A DNA stretch of 64,000 nt from Halobacillus sp. Marseille-P3879 (GTDB lineage: Bacteria > Bacillota > Bacilli > Bacillales > Halobacillaceae). The notes below the pieces were generated by a model. The model saw nothing but the letters and a program-made list of their open reading frames with translations. It searched no databases and had not been told where the DNA came from. Positions 61,380 through 64,000 of this stretch are shown here, piece by piece. Location: NCBI RefSeq assembly GCF_900240285.1, contig NZ_OESS01000001.1:310001-374000 (forward strand). Reading direction: 5' to 3'. A program made the position numbers and the translations under genes. Position 1 is the stretch's first letter. Each line of letters starts with the position of its first letter.

Positions 61380-62594
61380 ATGGTGCTTCCATTTGATATT
61401 CTAGAATATCATCAACGACTTAAGGGGACAAAAGAGCGCATGGCTGAGAAAGGAATTGATGTGCTTCTGATAACGGATCCGGCAAATATGAATTATTTGT
61501 CAGGCTATGATGCGTGGTCCTTTTATGTTCATCAAATGCTTGTCATTGTTATTGATGAGCCGCAGCCAATCTGGATCGGGCGTCATCAGGATGCAAATGG
61601 CGCTCGCGCGACTACGTGGATTTATGAAGAAAATGTGATTGCTTACCCGGATTATTACGTGCACTCAGACATTTACCATCCTATGGATTTCATTGCTGAA
61701 ATTTTAACTCAGGTCGGGCAGGGCAATCGAAGCATTGGTGTTGAGATGGACCATTACTATTTTACAGGTATGGCCCTTGAGCGATTAAAGAAAGGGATGC
61801 CGAACGCTCAGTTTAAGGATGCCTCCCTGCTCGTCAATCGCGTCCGAATTGTAAAATCCGATCAGGAAATTGAATATATGAAGCGTGCCGCGTCTATTGC
61901 TGACTTAGCAATGACGAAAGGTGTTGAAAGCATATGTGCAGGCCGGAGAGAATGTGATACCGCTGCTGAAATTTACTACCAGCTTGTTAAAGGTACTCCA
62001 GACCATGGTGGTGAATATCCAGCGATCGTTCCATTGCTGCCGACAGGAGATCATACTTCCATTCCGCATCTTACCTGGTCTGATCGTCCCTTTGTAGATG
62101 GCAGCCCGGTAATTGTTGAATTAGCCGGTTGTTATAAGCGTTACCACGTGCCCCTTGCTCGAACGGTTTCAATCGGGGAGCCTAATCAGAAACTGGAGCT
62201 GCTGGCCCCAGTGGTGTTAGAAGGGATCCAAAATGTATTAGAAGCTGCAAAGCCAGGGGTAACGTGCAGTGATCTTGAAGCGGTTTGGTCGAAGAGTATT
62301 AAAAAGCATGGATTTGAGAAAGAATCCCGGCTTGGATACTCAGTAGGTCTGAACTATCCGCCTGACTGGGGAGAGCATACAGCGAGTATTAGAAAAGGGG
62401 ACCCTACCGTACTTGAGCCAAATATGACGTTTCATTTGATTCCGGCTTTATGGTTTGACTATGACGGTATTGAGATCAGCGAAACATTTAGAGTCACGGA
62501 AACAGGCTGCGAACGATTTACGACATACCCGCAGGAACTTATAGTCAAGCGTGAGTCCTCTATATTGATAAACAGCAGCGACCAAATTAGTTAA
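61380..62594 (+). CDS. doeA: ectoine hydrolase DoeA
   Basis: Opens the ectoine ring to N-alpha-acetyl-diaminobutyrate; homologous to M24 (Xaa-Pro) peptidases. 404 residues. The N-terminal creatinase-like domain has LLITDPANMNYLSGYDAWSF near 30-49, characteristic of the family, and IWIGRHQDANGARATTW. The C-terminal pita-bread domain has RVRIVKSDQEIEYMKRAA, then GEYPAIVPLLPTGDHTSIPH and GYSVGLNYPPDWGEHTASI. Metal ligands of true M24 peptidases are partly replaced, as is known for DoeA. ATG with GGGGGAGGG upstream. Head of an operon with a eutC-like gene and a PLP enzyme. Confidence 0.85.
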   Translation: MVLPFDILEYHQRLKGTKERMAEKGIDVLLITDPANMNYLSGYDAWSFYVHQMLVIVIDEPQPIWIGRHQDANGARATTWIYEENVIAYPDYYVHSDIYHPMDFIAEILTQVGQGNRSIGVEMDHYYFTGMALERLKKGMPNAQFKDASLLVNRVRIVKSDQEIEYMKRAASIADLAMTKGVESICAGRRECDTAAEIYYQLVKGTPDHGGEYPAIVPLLPTGDHTSIPHLTWSDRPFVDGSPVIVELAGCYKRYHVPLARTVSIGEPNQKLELLAPVVLEGIQNVLEAAKPGVTCSDLEAVWSKSIKKHGFEKESRLGYSVGLNYPPDWGEHTASIRKGDPTVLEPNMTFHLIPALWFDYDGIEISETFRVTETGCERFTTYPQELIVKRESSILINSSDQIS

Positions 62595-62598
62595 GGGG

Positions 62599-63582
62599 GT
62601 GGGAACGATTCGTTTATATGAACGGGATCGAATTGAACGGGTGATACGACTGGATACTACTTTAATCGATAAAGTAGAAGGGGCTTTTACCGATTTAACA
62701 ACAAAACAAGTGACAATGCCGCCGATTATGCGAATCGATGTCCCGGCGAATAACGGCGAAGTAGATATTAAGTCTGCTTATATTGAAGGATTAGACAGCT
62801 TTGCGGTTAAGTTGTCTTCCGGATTCTTTGATAACCCTAAACGAGGTCTTCCCAGTGCAAACGGAATGATGATTCTGTTAAGTGCCGAAACCGGGGAGCC
62901 TCTGGCTGTCTTTGCTGATAACGGGCTGTTGACTGACTTAAGGACAGCTGCTGCAGGAGCCGTAGCTGCCCGTTCTTTAAGCAGAGAAGACAGCAGGACA
63001 GCAGGGATAATTGGTACAGGTTCTCAAGCCAGATATCAGCTCGAAGCGCTGACTACGGTACGTGCCATTGAACAAGTATATGTGTTTGGGCGCAATGAAG
63101 AGAAAGCAGAGCTGTACAAGAGAGAAATGGAAACGAAACTTGGTATTGCTGTGAAAGTCATGACAACGGTAAGAGAAGTGGTTGAAAACAGTGATATTGT
63201 CGTTACCACTACACCTGCTGACGAGCCGATTATTCATTCGGAATGGCTCCATAAGGGATTGCATATAACTGCGATGGGTTCTGACGCAGAGCATAAGCAG
63301 GAGCTTAGTCCAGAGGTCCTGGAAACAGCAGATCTGTTTGTATGTGATGTGGTTAGTCAATCTGAGCGTCTAGGTGAATTAAGGGCTTGTTCAAATCAGA
63401 AGGTAATAAACTCAGCAGTTGAGCTTGGCCAGATTACAAGCGGGAGTAAAGACGGCAGAATAAGTAATGATCAAGTAACGATTTGTGATTTAACCGGAAC
63501 GGGGGCACAAGATACAGCGATCGCCCGGTATGTATATCAATTATTGGTGAACAGGGAGGATGAGAATCATGAAAGAAGCTAA
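62599..63582 (+). CDS. eutC: ornithine-cyclodeaminase-family protein, probable EutC
   Basis: 327 residues if started at the GTG shown; that GTG is part of the Shine-Dalgarno-like AAGGGGG itself, so the true start is probably nine bases later (see findings). Rossmann-fold OCD/mu-crystallin family: KLSSGFFDNPKRGLPSANG near 75, TDLRTAAAGAVAA near 114-126 with the catalytic-loop Arg, and NAD-binding AGIIGTGSQARYQLEAL near 134. In ectoine clusters this gene, eutC, assists hydroxyectoine conversion together with eutB. Overlaps the next gene by 14 bases. Confidence 0.75.
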   Translation: MGTIRLYERDRIERVIRLDTTLIDKVEGAFTDLTTKQVTMPPIMRIDVPANNGEVDIKSAYIEGLDSFAVKLSSGFFDNPKRGLPSANGMMILLSAETGEPLAVFADNGLLTDLRTAAAGAVAARSLSREDSRTAGIIGTGSQARYQLEALTTVRAIEQVYVFGRNEEKAELYKREMETKLGIAVKVMTTVREVVENSDIVVTTTPADEPIIHSEWLHKGLHITAMGSDAEHKQELSPEVLETADLFVCDVVSQSERLGELRACSNQKVINSAVELGQITSGSKDGRISNDQVTICDLTGTGAQDTAIARYVYQLLVNREDENHERS

Positions 63583-64000
63583 ATTTGGAACAAAATCAAT
63601 TTGGGCTGGAGAAAAAGATCAATTAGCATTTGGAGCTACGCAGGTACCGGTTGTTCATAGTGTTTCTTTTGGATATGACGATATGGATGACTGGTATGAA
63701 GTTGCGATTGGCAATAAAAAGGGCCACATTTACGGCCGTAACACGAATCCGACCGTAGAAGCTTTTGAAGAGAAAATCCGGATCCTTGAAGGCGCAGAAG
63801 CAGCAACCAGCTTTTCTACTGGAATGGCGGCGATCAGCAATACTCTTGGTACGCTGCTTCATCCCGGCGACAGGATTGTTTCGATTAAAGACACTTATGG
63901 CGGAACGAATAAAATTTTCACAGAGTTTCTTCCTCAGTTGAATATAGATGTCATGCTTTGTGATACTGGTGATCATGATGCGATTGAATCAGAAATAGAG
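63569..64000 (+). CDS. cystathionine gamma-synthase-family PLP enzyme (3' end outside window)
   Basis: 144 codons present from the ATG at 63569, behind GGGAGG; it overlaps the eutC-like stop by 14 bases. Fold type I PLP enzyme of the Cys/Met metabolism family: FGTKSIWAGEKDQLAFGATQ, VPVVHSVSFGYDD, HIYGRNTNPTVEAFEEKI and LEGAEAATSFSTGMAAISN, with the phosphate-binding STGMAA loop. The Schiff-base Lys lies beyond the window. Co-translated with ectoine genes, so it is likely to work on a pathway intermediate rather than in methionine synthesis; that is inference. Confidence 0.85.
   Translation, partial: MKEAKFGTKSIWAGEKDQLAFGATQVPVVHSVSFGYDDMDDWYEVAIGNKKGHIYGRNTNPTVEAFEEKIRILEGAEAATSFSTGMAAISNTLGTLLHPGDRIVSIKDTYGGTNKIFTEFLPQLNIDVMLCDTGDHDAIESEIE

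Noticed and set aside
1-64000. Insertion sequences, prophage, tRNA or rRNA genes, CRISPR arrays
   Set aside because: No transposase, integrase, phage structural gene, tRNA cloverleaf with CCA end, rRNA motif or regular repeat-spacer array was recognised on either strand.

Overview
The window reads as chromosomal DNA from a low-GC Gram-positive of the family Bacillaceae, most likely a moderately halophilic genus of the Halobacillus/Virgibacillus type. This is inferred from gene content: glgBCDAP order, GbsR, LtaS, Ku/LigD, a TPP-riboswitch thiamine-salvage operon, ectoine-catabolism genes and a choline transporter. Many proteins also have very acidic tails. No rRNA, tRNA, CRISPR array, insertion sequence or prophage was seen.

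Layout. 1-9.0 kb: glycogen operon (3' end of glgB, glgC, glgD, glgA, glgP, a GH13 alpha-glucanase). 9.1-13.9 kb: ndh with a downstream 33-codon membrane peptide on the minus strand, then rpoN (sigma-54), purU and an EamA transporter. 13.9-17.4 kb: a choline/glycine-betaine locus in decay, with a wrecked aldehyde dehydrogenase gene, an intact gbsR and a CHT1-like choline/Na+ symporter. 17.4-25 kb: a DmpA-family peptidase diverging from gltA-gltB. 25-29.7 kb: two tiny membrane peptides, an M20 dipeptidase, a zinc-ribbon peptide, an LLM oxidoreductase and an RlmI-like methyltransferase. 29.8-31.9 kb: a plasmid-type actin segregation cassette (ParM-like ATPase, ParR-like adaptor, and an upstream array of TGTKTACA repeats resembling a parC centromere). 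32-37 kb: HxlR regulator, CapA-like lipoprotein, DinB-like protein, LtaS. 37-41 kb: a minus-strand persulfide-detoxification cluster led by a CstR-type repressor, with its operator lying exactly in the spacer of its own promoter. 41-43.3 kb: DUF421, DUF302 and HAD proteins. 43.4-48.2 kb: an acyl-CoA degradation operon with a near-perfect CcpA cre site upstream. 48.3-51 kb: LigD and Ku (bacterial NHEJ) in divergent orientation. 51.1-51.9 kb: a VbhA-Fic toxin-antitoxin pair. 52-54.7 kb: eutB-like dehydratase and a PucR-family regulator. 55.3-59 kb: TPP riboswitch and thiW-tenA-thiD-thiM-thiE. 59-61.2 kb: CHY zinc-finger protein, a small membrane protein, RodA/FtsW. 61.4 kb to the end: ectoine catabolism (doeA, eutC-like, and a gamma-synthase-family PLP enzyme cut by the window edge).

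Common themes. Osmolyte handling appears twice (choline/betaine at 14-17 kb; ectoine at 52-54 and 61-64 kb). Carbon storage and fatty-acid use are represented by glg and the cre-controlled operon. Two exact matches to the Noc nucleoid-occlusion site (13843 and 32331) support a chromosomal location. The most unusual items are the ParM/ParR/parC-like cassette embedded among housekeeping genes, the decayed gbs locus beside a preserved regulator and transporter, the VbhA-Fic pair, and several unannotated peptides of 22-59 residues with good ribosome-binding sites.
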